Assembly (NCBI GenBank): GCA_945829445.1
Contig: CALZUY010000124.1
Span: 1-5,939, forward strand
Reading direction: 5' to 3'
Length of the DNA stretch: 5,939 nucleotides
Source of the DNA: Butyricicoccus_A sp945486175
GTDB taxonomy: Bacteria > Bacillota > Clostridia > Oscillospirales > Butyricicoccaceae
The position numbers and the translations under genes were made by a program. The notes under the pieces are model-generated. The model had not been told where the DNA came from and made no database searches. It was given only the letters and a program-made list of their open reading frames with translations. Shown here piece by piece: positions 1 through 5,365 of this stretch (position 1 is the first letter of the stretch; the number at the start of each line of letters is the position of its first letter).

Positions 1-106
1 CACTGATGGTCTGCAGGAAGCTGTTCTCTGCGCCCATCTCCGGCATGTCATCCTCTGTCCACGCAATCGGCGCAATGCCGATTTTTACTTTTTTCGGGTC
101 TAACAT
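1..106 (-). CDS. iolE: Inosose dehydratase (myo-inosose-2 dehydratase), N-terminal part
   Basis: This is the first 35 codons of a gene that continues beyond the left edge. The translation starts MLDPKKVKIGIAPIAWTEDD and continues with MPEMGAENSFLQTIS. The pattern V-K-I-G-I-A-P-I-x-W-T-x-D-D-M-P-E-x-G-x-E-N matches the N-terminus of IolE proteins as I remember it. IolE is a TIM-barrel enzyme that dehydrates scyllo-inosose in cytoplasmic myo-inositol breakdown. The start at 106 is supported by a purine-rich ribosome binding site (AAGGAAGG, 117-124) about 10 bases upstream and a good -10 element at 162-167. An AraC-family regulator lies directly upstream on the same strand, which suggests local control. 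Only the N-terminus is visible, so catalytic residues cannot be checked; a related sugar epimerase/isomerase of the same fold is the main alternative. Confidence 0.85.
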   Translation of the reverse strand, partial: MLDPKKVKIGIAPIAWTEDDMPEMGAENSFLQTIS

Positions 107-116
107 ATTCAAAATA

Positions 117-167
117 CCTTCCTTTCCTCTTCGGTACATTCCGTTTCTTTATTGTGGTTTTAGTATA
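117..167 (-). promoter_or_regulatory. Promoter -10 and ribosome binding site of iolE
   Basis: On the minus strand TATACT (162-167) is preceded by TGG, giving an extended -10 of the TGn type. No convincing -35 lies 16-18 bases upstream, which fits a promoter that depends on the extended -10 or on an activator. The predicted transcript would start near 155 and have a leader of roughly 50 bases before the ATG at 106. The AAGGAAGG at 117-124 is the ribosome binding site. Confidence 0.55.
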
Positions 168-388
168 CCATCCGGCAGCAATTTCGTCTTTCAACTTCTT
201 GGCTTATCTGTTTTTACCAAAAAAATCAATTATCCAGCCTAGTTTTTATCGAATATTGATATTCCCGCGCATTTTTTCCTGCCCTTACCCAAAAATCCAC
301 TTGTAGATACATGTCCTGCAGTAGACCGAATTTTATAAAATCCTGCGATTTCATATTTTTTCCATCTTTTTTCCCGTGCTGTGTGCAC
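168..388. other. Gene-free regulatory gap between iolE and the araC-type gene
   Basis: The gap between the iolE start and the regulator's stop is 337 bases and AT-rich, with no open frame that has a ribosome binding site and a recognisable product. The short frames crossing it look like chance. Within it are two exact inverted repeats: GAATAT-TG-ATATTC at 251-264 and ATTTTATAAAAT at 330-341. Both lie upstream of the iolE promoter, where an operator or activator site would be expected, but neither matches a known site that I can name. Confidence 0.4.
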
Positions 389-434
389 AAAAAAACTGCC
401 GAAACCCGTAATATCTTCCGGTTTCGGCAGTTTT
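389..434 (-). terminator. Intrinsic terminator of the AraC-family regulator gene
   Basis: ACTGCCGAAACC (395-406) pairs perfectly with GGTTTCGGCAGT (420-431), and the flanking A and T runs extend the stem by about three pairs. Read on the minus strand, the hairpin is followed by seven T (395-389), a classic intrinsic terminator beginning about 10 bases after the regulator stop codon. The plus strand also has a T-rich tract after the hairpin, so it could act in both directions, though no plus-strand gene leads into it. It separates the regulator from iolE. Confidence 0.9.
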
Positions 435-443
435 ATTTCATTT

Positions 444-1376
444 TTATTCCTTTTTCTTCTTCTTTTTCGCCGGTTTTTCTTCATCCTCAACGCTGACAAT
501 ATAATTCTGCCGGTATTTTTTCGGCGGCATGCCGACGTTTTTGGTGAACTGGAGATTGAAATAACTCTGGGTATCATAACCGACCATGCCCGCAATCGTT
601 GTAATCGGCAGATCCGTTGTGATGAGCAGTGTCTGTGCCTCGCCGATGCGGCGGCGCAGCAGATACTGCACCGGAGAATACCCGCTCATCTGCTTGAACA
701 CATGGGAAAGATAATATGGGCTGATGTGCAGCGCCTCGCCCATGCTCTGCAATGTGATCGGCTCCATGTAATGCTCGTCAATGTATGATTTGATGCGCAG
801 GCCGAGCACATGCGGCTCCTCGACTTCCGGTTCGTCTGCGGCTGCTTCCCTGCCGCCGACAACTGCCAGCGCCTTGACCAGCAGCGCATGCATCAGGCTG
901 TGACAAAACGCCTCTGCGCGCGGTTCTCCGGAAGAAAGGCTGTTGAACATCATCTCACAGATTGTGCGCATGGCTTCAAAATGCTCACCCGCCGGGAAGA
1001 TATAGCCCGCATCGTCAGGAATCAGTGCATTCTCGCGCAGGCCCGGCATATGCAGCCCGCCGATTGCAACACAATAGCTGCCAACCTCAATGCCCGGCCC
1101 GGAAATCTCATCGTGTACCACATTGGCATTGTAAATCAGCAGATCGCCCGGCTTAATGATCTTTTTCTTGTCATGAATCAGATATTCACTGCTGCCGCTG
1201 CAAATCAGGAGCAGCTCCACAAAATCCTTGTGCGCGTGCATTACGCGCGGATGTGTGCTCGCATCCGGTGAAATCTTGCTGACATAAAGCAGTTTCGGGT
1301 CATTTTCCCCGACAAACACCGACTGAAAATCCTTCTTTACAAAGCACTGCACATTGAGTGGATTCTGCTGCGCCAT
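444..1376 (-). CDS. AraC-family transcriptional regulator with N-terminal cupin domain
   Basis: This 310-residue protein is a cytoplasmic DNA-binding regulator. Residues about 28-110 form an AraC-type cupin sensor domain: HPRVMHAHKDFVELLLICSG carries H47, H49 and E54, followed by the KPGDLLIYNANVVHDE turn with H88. Residues about 190-292 hold the paired helix-turn-helix domain: the first helix pair is ITLQSMGEALHISPYYLSHV (207-226), then the family signature continues through ITTIAGMVGYDTQSYFNLQF (258-277) to GMPPKKYRQ. The length is normal. The start at 1376 has a ribosome binding site (AGGAG, 1385-1389) eight bases upstream. The C-terminus adds an odd charged tail, EDEEKPAKKKKKKE. It is transcribed towards iolE on the same strand but is separated from it by a terminator, and diverges from ogt. 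Control of inositol genes is an inference from position; the ligand is unknown. Confidence 0.93.
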   Translation of the reverse strand: MAQQNPLNVQCFVKKDFQSVFVGENDPKLLYVSKISPDASTHPRVMHAHKDFVELLLICSGSSEYLIHDKKKIIKPGDLLIYNANVVHDEISGPGIEVGSYCVAIGGLHMPGLRENALIPDDAGYIFPAGEHFEAMRTICEMMFNSLSSGEPRAEAFCHSLMHALLVKALAVVGGREAAADEPEVEEPHVLGLRIKSYIDEHYMEPITLQSMGEALHISPYYLSHVFKQMSGYSPVQYLLRRRIGEAQTLLITTDLPITTIAGMVGYDTQSYFNLQFTKNVGMPPKKYRQNYIVSVEDEEKPAKKKKKKE

Positions 1377-1384
1377 CGTTTTGT

Positions 1385-1423
1385 CTCCTCTCCCCTGATA
1401 TTTCTGTTGTTTTTATTATAGCA
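1385..1423 (-). promoter_or_regulatory. Promoter -10 and ribosome binding site of the AraC-type gene
   Basis: On the minus strand TGCTATAAT (1423-1415) is an extended -10 with a perfect TATAAT hexamer. The -35 position holds no good match to TTGACA. The predicted start of transcription is near 1408, and AGGAG at 1385-1389 gives the ribosome binding site. The short divergent region to ogt (1377-1517) therefore holds both promoters. Confidence 0.65.
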
Positions 1424-1483
1424 GAATCTTTACCGTCCGAGTAGCAGATTATTGTTTTTTCCCTGGTTCTTTGCCCGCGTCTG

Positions 1484-1509
1484 TGGTATGATACGGTCAG
1501 AAAGAAGGA
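1484..1509 (+). promoter_or_regulatory. Promoter -10 and ribosome binding site of ogt
   Basis: TGGTATGAT (1484-1492) is an extended -10; no strong -35 is seen. AAGAAGGA (1502-1509) is a ribosome binding site eight bases before the ATG at 1518 and 14 before the ATG at 1524, which favours 1518 as the start. A transcript starting near 1499 would have a leader of only about 20 bases. Upstream in-frame starts at 1452 and 1488 would lie upstream of or inside the -10, so they are not used if this promoter is right. Confidence 0.6.
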
Positions 1510-1517
1510 CTGGATGG

Positions 1518-2033
1518 ATGACAATGAAATTCTGTCAGTATATCACAACCTGCCGTTCCCCTGTCGGCATGCTGACGCTCGCCTCCGATGGAGATCATCT
1601 GACCGGGCTCTGGCTGGAAAATCAAAAATATTTCGGCAGCACACTTGCACCGGATGCCACAGAACAAAACCTGCCCGTTTTTGCGCAGGCTATCGACTGG
1701 CTTGACCGCTACTTTCGCGGGGAAGCGCCTGCTGTGACACTCCCGCTCGCACCGGAGGGCAGTGCCTTCCGGCAGGCGGTCTGGGACATTCTGCGCCACA
1801 TCCCATATGGCGAAACCATGACCTACGGGCAAATTGCAGCGCAGCTTCAACAGCAGACCGGGAAACACGTTTCTGCCCAGGCAGTCGGCGGCGCGGTCGG
1901 GCACAATCCCATCAGCATCCTCATCCCCTGCCACCGTGTACTCGGCGCAGATGGCAGTCTGACCGGCTATGCAGGCGGCCTGCACGCGAAGGCACAGCTT
2001 CTGGCACTGGAAGGCGCACGCTTTCGTACATAA
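1518..2033 (+). CDS. ogt: Methylated-DNA--protein-cysteine S-methyltransferase (O6-alkylguanine-DNA alkyltransferase)
   Basis: This suicide DNA repair protein moves the alkyl group from O6-alkylguanine to its own cysteine. The 171-residue product has the usual two parts: a variable N-terminal domain (1-80) and the conserved C-terminal domain from about residue 82. The latter begins FRQAVWDILRHIPYGETMTY (84-103), then has AVGGAVGHNP (122-131) with the Asn hinge, and ILIPCHRV (134-141). The acceptor is C138 in the P-C-H-R signature, and the Tyr-Ala-Gly-Gly segment that follows (151-154) is also typical. The length fits Ogt/MGMT without an AdaA domain. The start is set by the ribosome binding site at 1502-1509. 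It diverges from the AraC-type gene, and the alcohol dehydrogenase follows 75 bases later with its own promoter. No terminator is visible between them, so readthrough is possible. Confidence 0.96.
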   Translation: MTMKFCQYITTCRSPVGMLTLASDGDHLTGLWLENQKYFGSTLAPDATEQNLPVFAQAIDWLDRYFRGEAPAVTLPLAPEGSAFRQAVWDILRHIPYGETMTYGQIAAQLQQQTGKHVSAQAVGGAVGHNPISILIPCHRVLGADGSLTGYAGGLHAKAQLLALEGARFRT

Positions 2034-2043
2034 CGCCGGTACC

Positions 2044-2100
2044 TTGCATAGCTGCCGCAAATCCGGTACAATAGAGTCAGAAATATACAGTGAAAAGGAG
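2044..2100 (+). promoter_or_regulatory. SigA-type promoter and ribosome binding site of the alcohol dehydrogenase
   Basis: TTGCAT (2044-2049), a 17-base spacer and TACAAT (2067-2072) make a well-formed vegetative promoter starting 11 bases after the ogt stop codon. AAGGAG (2095-2100) lies eight bases before the ATG at 2109. An exact 7-base direct repeat, CCGGTAC, occurs at 2036-2042 just before the -35 and again at 2063-2069 overlapping the -10. Confidence 0.8.
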
Positions 2101-2108
2101 TCTTCTTT

Positions 2109-3290
2109 ATGCAGGATTTTGAATACTATACCCCGACCCATGTCGTATTCGGCAAGCATGGCGTCGAGCGCGTCGGTGAACTCATCGCAGCCCAGAACTG
2201 CAAAAAGGTTCTGATTCATTATGGCGGCGGCTCCGCCAAGCGCAGCGGACTTCTCGACCGCGTCATAAATGCCCTGGAGCAGGCTGGCGTTTCCTATGTC
2301 ATGCTGGGCGGTGTTGTGCCAAATCCGCGCCTTGGCCTTGTGCGCGAGGGTATCGGGCTGTGCAAACGTGAGGGCGTTGATTTCATCCTCGCAGTTGGCG
2401 GCGGCTCGGTCATCGACTCCTCCAAGGCGATTGCCTATGGCATTGCAAACGACGGCGATGTGTGGGATTTTTATGCGAAAAAGCGCGTGCCGCAGGCCTG
2501 CGCCCCGGTCGGAACAATCCTGACCATCGCGGCAGCAGGCAGTGAAATGAGCAATTCCTCCGTCATCACCAATGAGGACGGCTGGCTCAAACGCGGTCTG
2601 AGCACGGAACTGTGCCGCTGCAAATTCGCCATCATGGACCCGACACTGACGTATACGCTCCCGGCATACCAGACGGCAAGCGGTGCCGCCGATGTCATGA
2701 TGCACACAATTGAGCGCTATTTCACGCAGGTGGATACGCTCGGCCTCACCGATTCCATTGCAGAGAGCCTGCTGAAATCCGTCATGCGCGATGTAACTGC
2801 CGCACTCAAAAACCCCGAGGATTATGATGCGCGCGCAGGTCTGATGTGGGCGAGCAGCCTGTCGCACAACGGCCTGACCGGCTGCGGCACAGACGGCGGC
2901 GACTGGTCCTGCCATCAGCTGGAGCATGAACTGAGCGGCAAATATGATGTCGCACACGGCGCAGGCCTGTGTGCTGTCTGGTCGAGCTGGGCGCGGACTG
3001 TCATGCCTGCAAATCCCGCACGTTTTGCAAAATTTGCAGTCAATGTCATGGATGTACAGCCGGGTGCAGACGATATCGAAACCGCAAACCGCGGCATTGA
3101 CGCAATGGAAGCATTTTTCCAGTCCATCGGCATGCCGGTGCGCATCAATCAGATGGGCATTGAACTGACTGAGGAAGACATGCGCGAGCTGGCCTATAAG
3201 TGCAGCTTTATGGATACGCGCAAAATCGGCCGCTTTGTACCGCTGGATAAAGAAGCGATTTACGAAGTCTATCAGAAAGCAAAGGCATAA
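2109..3290 (+). CDS. Iron-containing alcohol dehydrogenase, YqhD/BdhA (butanol dehydrogenase) type
   Basis: This 393-residue cytoplasmic enzyme belongs to group III metal-dependent alcohol dehydrogenases, which interconvert aldehydes and alcohols with NAD(P)H. The N-terminal dinucleotide-binding half shows the start FEYYTPTHVVFGKHGVERVG (4-23), VLIHYGGGSAKRSG (34-47), a segment close to E. coli YqhD, and AVGGGSVIDSSKAIA (95-109). The C-terminal half carries the expected metal ligands D195 and H199 (AADVMMHTIE), H269 (HQLEHE) and H283 (DVAHGAG). The length matches YqhD (387 residues as I recall it). GGGS near residue 40 resembles the NADPH-preferring YqhD loop, but cofactor preference is inference. 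The gene has its own promoter, follows ogt, and converges with naxE. It could serve fermentative butanol/ethanol formation or detoxification of reactive aldehydes; the sequence does not decide. Confidence 0.95.
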   Translation: MQDFEYYTPTHVVFGKHGVERVGELIAAQNCKKVLIHYGGGSAKRSGLLDRVINALEQAGVSYVMLGGVVPNPRLGLVREGIGLCKREGVDFILAVGGGSVIDSSKAIAYGIANDGDVWDFYAKKRVPQACAPVGTILTIAAAGSEMSNSSVITNEDGWLKRGLSTELCRCKFAIMDPTLTYTLPAYQTASGAADVMMHTIERYFTQVDTLGLTDSIAESLLKSVMRDVTAALKNPEDYDARAGLMWASSLSHNGLTGCGTDGGDWSCHQLEHELSGKYDVAHGAGLCAVWSSWARTVMPANPARFAKFAVNVMDVQPGADDIETANRGIDAMEAFFQSIGMPVRINQMGIELTEEDMRELAYKCSFMDTRKIGRFVPLDKEAIYEVYQKAKA

Positions 3291-3326
3291 AAACCAAACG
3301 GCATCGGGTACTCACCCGATGCCGTT
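3291..3326 (-). terminator. Terminator hairpin shared by the convergent dehydrogenase and naxE genes
   Basis: ACGGCATCGGG (3298-3308) pairs with CCCGATGCCGT (3315-3325); two further pairs (3297:3326 and 3309:3314) make a 13-pair stem with an ACTC loop. On the minus strand it is followed by TTTGGTTTTT, a usable U-tract, so it mainly terminates naxE. On the plus strand the hairpin is followed by TATGACA with no U-tract, so termination of the dehydrogenase here may be weak. The naxE TGA stop (3314-3312) lies in the loop and the last four naxE codons form one stem arm. Confidence 0.85.
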
Positions 3327-3953
3327 ATGACAATCCTCTGAAATGCCGATATCTGCCAGCACAATTTCGCCGCAATACGGTTTGGATACTTCCTGTACAT
3401 GCAGTGGTTTATATGAATCAAAGGTCACCGTCAGGTGCGCACGCACTGCGCCCTCCGCGACAGCGCCCGTGTCCGCATGAATGCCGCTTGGCAGATCAAG
3501 CGCTGCAATGTATGCACCTGATTCGTTCATCAGGCGGCATGCCTTTGCGCCGGATGGACGCAGGGCACCGTGAAAGCCTGTACCATACAGCGCATCGACA
3601 ACGACATCCGCACCGGTCAGCTCATCCGTCTGTTCAATCGTGCAGACAGTTACATCCAGCCCGTCCAGACGGCGAAAATTGGTCTGTGCATCCGCCGTAA
3701 CCGGCTCGCCCTCGGCGAGCACAACACGTACAGCAAGCCCATCCTGTGCAGCAAGCCGTGCAATAACAAAGCCATCACCGCCGTTATTTCCTTTGCCTGC
3801 AACAATGGCAAGCGCATGTGCGTCCGATCTGTGTGAACGGATTGCCTGATAGGCCGATGTTCCGGCATTTTCCATCATTTGCAGATAGGACAGCCCACTC
3901 GCATCGGCATTGCGTTCAATCTGTTTCATCTGTACGGCTGTAACAATACGCAT
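3312..3953 (-). CDS. naxE: NAD(P)H-hydrate epimerase, stand-alone YjeF N-terminal domain protein
   Basis: The enzyme interconverts the R and S forms of NADHX and NADPHX, hydrated and inactive cofactors, so that the dehydratase NaxD can restore them. The 213-residue product is a complete YjeF_N domain. It shows an N-terminal helix with MKQIERNA (9-16) and the MMENAG segment (26-31), the glycine-rich IVAGKGNNGGDGFVIARLA (50-68), VVDALYGTGFHGALR (118-132), ALDLPSGIHADTG (151-163) with D153, and TVTFDSYKPLH (175-185). Many bacteria fuse this domain to the ADP-dependent dehydratase in a protein of about 500 residues; here the gene ends after the epimerase. The start is supported by GGAGG (3961-3965) seven bases upstream. 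It converges on the alcohol dehydrogenase and starts 41 bases from the divergent small acidic gene. No clear promoter was found; transcription from hydE is a possibility. Confidence 0.93.
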   Translation of the reverse strand: MRIVTAVQMKQIERNADASGLSYLQMMENAGTSAYQAIRSHRSDAHALAIVAGKGNNGGDGFVIARLAAQDGLAVRVVLAEGEPVTADAQTNFRRLDGLDVTVCTIEQTDELTGADVVVDALYGTGFHGALRPSGAKACRLMNESGAYIAALDLPSGIHADTGAVAEGAVRAHLTVTFDSYKPLHVQEVSKPYCGEIVLADIGISEDCHNGIG

Positions 3954-3994
3954 AATATTACCTCCAATTTCAAAACAATAAGGGAGAATATCTC
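3954..3994. promoter_or_regulatory. 41-base divergent spacer with two ribosome binding sites
   Basis: The spacer holds GGAGG (as CCTCC at 3961-3965) for naxE on the minus strand and AGGGAG, about eight bases before the ATG at 3995, for the small gene on the plus strand. There is no room for two separate promoters. A weak minus-strand candidate lies inside the small gene's 5' end: TTCACT, 16 bases, TATTCT, reading leftwards through about 4015-3985. No convincing plus-strand promoter is seen, so any would have to lie within the naxE 5' end. Confidence 0.4.
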
Positions 3995-4246
3995 ATGAAA
4001 ATAATCAGTGAAACGTTTATATGCCCCTCCACCGGCTGGGGTGTTTTTCTCGTCTATGATGAAGAGGAATGTGAGCTTTATGCCCGCGTCTGCGACGAAG
4101 GCGAATGGGATCCGGATCTGGCAGATGAGGATTCCCGGCCGGATTTTGAAGCGACAGAAATCTGGTGCGAACAGTTCGGCTACCGCCGCTGTGACTCCTA
4201 TCCGGAAGCACAGATGGTAGCAGACCAATTTAATTCGACGTTTTAA
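3995..4246 (+). CDS. Small, strongly acidic protein of unknown function
   Basis: I do not recognise a family for this 83-residue protein. It has 21 Asp/Glu against 5 Lys/Arg, aromatic residues spread along its length (W15, W38, W57) and five cysteines (10, 26, 33, 58, 66) without a clear metal-binding spacing. There is no signal peptide or membrane segment, so it is probably cytoplasmic. Support for a real gene comes from a good ribosome binding site (AGGGAG, spacing about eight), codon choice like that of its neighbours, and snug packing: it begins 41 bases from the divergent naxE start and its last 17 bases overlap the end of hydE on the other strand. The shorter open frames on both strands across it have no comparable start signals. 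It could be a small conserved clostridial protein, but no role can be given. Confidence 0.65.
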   Translation: MKIISETFICPSTGWGVFLVYDEEECELYARVCDEGEWDPDLADEDSRPDFEATEIWCEQFGYRRCDSYPEAQMVADQFNSTF

Positions 4247-5282
4247 CGCGCGGGGAATCACCGCGGTCAATCTGAATTTCATATCCGATTTTTGCAAACC
4301 GTGCGCGCAGGTCGGCAATATGCTGTGCCGATTCTGCGCCGGTTGCAAGCTTGTTGTCATACAGCATATACTTGCTGCGGACAGCCTGCGGGCTGAGGTT
4401 GGGCATGACAACATTTGCCCCCGCCAGAATACCTTTTTCCCGTCCGACCGGATCGAGTGTTCCCAGTGCTGTTGTCGCTGGGAGCAGCACATCCGGGAAC
4501 ATCAGCCGCAGCAGCGACACAAGAAACAGCGTCAATTCCACTGAACCGTGCGGTATTTCCGCAAACGGAGTATCGTGATGCGGAATAAATGGCCCGATAC
4601 CGATCATTTCCGGCTTTAAATCCGCTAGAAACAACAGATCATCCGCCAGATTGTCCGGTGTCTGAAACGGCGAACCAACCATAAACCCGGAACCTGTCTG
4701 AAAGCCGATTTCCTTCAGCCACCGCAGGCACTGCTTGCGGTGTGCACCGGAAAGCTCTGCGGGATGCAGGCGGCTGTAATGTGCTTCATCTGCCGTTTCA
4801 TGCCGCAGCAGGTAACGGTCTGCTCCTGCGTCAAAATATGCCTGATAAGCCTCTCTGGGCTGTTCTCCGACTGACAGCGTAACCGCGCAATCCGGGTGTT
4901 GATATTTGATGGACGATATCATATCTGTCATGCGCTCTGTTGTGTAATATAGATCTTCTCCGCCCTGCAGGACAAATGTGCGGAAACCCAGTTCATACCC
5001 TTCCGCTGTGCACTGGAGAATTTCCTCTTTTTCCAGCCGATAGCGCTGTGCATTGCGATTGGAACGCCGGATACCACAGTAATAACAGTCATTGCGGCAG
5101 AAATTGGTCAGTTCAATCAGACCGCGGATATATATTTTGTTTCCGAACACTGCCTGCGCAGTTTTGCGTGCACATTCGGCAGCATAGGCGGCTGTTTCTG
5201 GTGTGAATGACGAAATCAGCTGCACAAAATCCTCTCGCGGAAGACTGTGCTCGGCAGAAAGACGGTCAATCAGTCGATTCAT
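4230..5282 (-). CDS. hydE: [FeFe] hydrogenase H-cluster radical SAM maturase HydE
   Basis: HydE is one of three maturases (HydE, HydF, HydG) that build the diiron subcluster of [FeFe] hydrogenase; it uses S-adenosylmethionine radical chemistry in the cytoplasm. The 350-residue protein has IRGLIELTNFCRNDCYYCGI (52-71), where C62, C66 and C69 form the CxxxCxxC motif for the [4Fe-4S] cluster. RRSNRNAQRYRL (72-83), FVLQGGEDLYY (103-113), RYLLRHETAD (156-165) and GSGFMVGSPFQTPDNL (197-212) are typical HydE segments and separate it from BioB and PylB. The length is normal. Seven cysteines are present, none after C185, so the C-terminal cysteines that bind an extra cluster in some HydE proteins are missing. 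The start has AAAGGAG (5293-5299) ten bases upstream and a good promoter. It diverges from tRNA-Arg and overlaps the 3' end of the small plus-strand gene by 17 bases. No hydF, hydG or hydrogenase gene is in the window. Confidence 0.95.
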   Translation of the reverse strand: MNRLIDRLSAEHSLPREDFVQLISSFTPETAAYAAECARKTAQAVFGNKIYIRGLIELTNFCRNDCYYCGIRRSNRNAQRYRLEKEEILQCTAEGYELGFRTFVLQGGEDLYYTTERMTDMISSIKYQHPDCAVTLSVGEQPREAYQAYFDAGADRYLLRHETADEAHYSRLHPAELSGAHRKQCLRWLKEIGFQTGSGFMVGSPFQTPDNLADDLLFLADLKPEMIGIGPFIPHHDTPFAEIPHGSVELTLFLVSLLRLMFPDVLLPATTALGTLDPVGREKGILAGANVVMPNLSPQAVRSKYMLYDNKLATGAESAQHIADLRARFAKIGYEIQIDRGDSPRVKTSN

Positions 5283-5292
5283 ATATAAAGCG

Positions 5293-5350
5293 CTCCTTTC
5301 GTGCGCAGAAATACTGAAATCAGTATACCATCCCCCTGTGAAATGCGCAA
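5293..5350 (-). promoter_or_regulatory. Promoter, possible operator and ribosome binding site of hydE
   Basis: On the minus strand TTGCGC (5350-5345), a 17-base spacer and TATACT (5327-5322) form a SigA-like promoter, with TGG before TATACT making it an extended -10. A perfect inverted repeat, ATACTGA-AA-TCAGTAT (5311-5326), overlaps the -10 and the expected transcription start and would suit a repressor site. AAAGGAG (5293-5299) is the ribosome binding site for the ATG at 5282. Confidence 0.75.
5311..5326. repeat. Perfect 7-2-7 inverted repeat on the hydE promoter
   Basis: ATACTGA (5311-5317) and TCAGTAT (5320-5326) are exact reverse complements separated by AA. The right arm covers most of the hydE -10 hexamer and the left arm covers the likely +1 region. 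Position and symmetry suggest an operator for a dimeric repressor. I do not recognise it as a Rex, Fur or Fnr box. Confidence 0.6.
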
Positions 5351-5365
5351 TTCTTCAAAAAAAAC

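Noticed and set aside
810..1271. A 153-codon open frame on the plus strand opposite the AraC-type gene
   Set aside because: It is a shadow of the well-supported regulator on the other strand, with no family match and no start signal.
1452..1517. Longer N-terminus for ogt from TTG at 1452 or ATG at 1488
   Set aside because: The extra residues do not match the family, and these starts lie upstream of or inside the -10 at 1487-1492; the ribosome binding site fits the ATG at 1518.
1497..2957. A 486-codon open frame on the minus strand across ogt and the alcohol dehydrogenase
   Set aside because: It lies opposite two genes with clear families and catalytic motifs, has no recognisable domain and an unlikely Cys/Ala-rich composition. 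It is open because of the GC-rich third positions of the real genes.
4246..4275. GC-rich inverted repeat (CGCGG and CCGCG) just after the small gene
   Set aside because: The stem is only about five pairs, lies inside hydE and has no U-tract on either strand, so it is not a convincing terminator.
3926..4492. A 188-codon open frame on the minus strand spanning the end of hydE, the small gene and the start of naxE
   Set aside because: It runs out of frame through hydE and naxE, has no family match and no good ribosome binding site.
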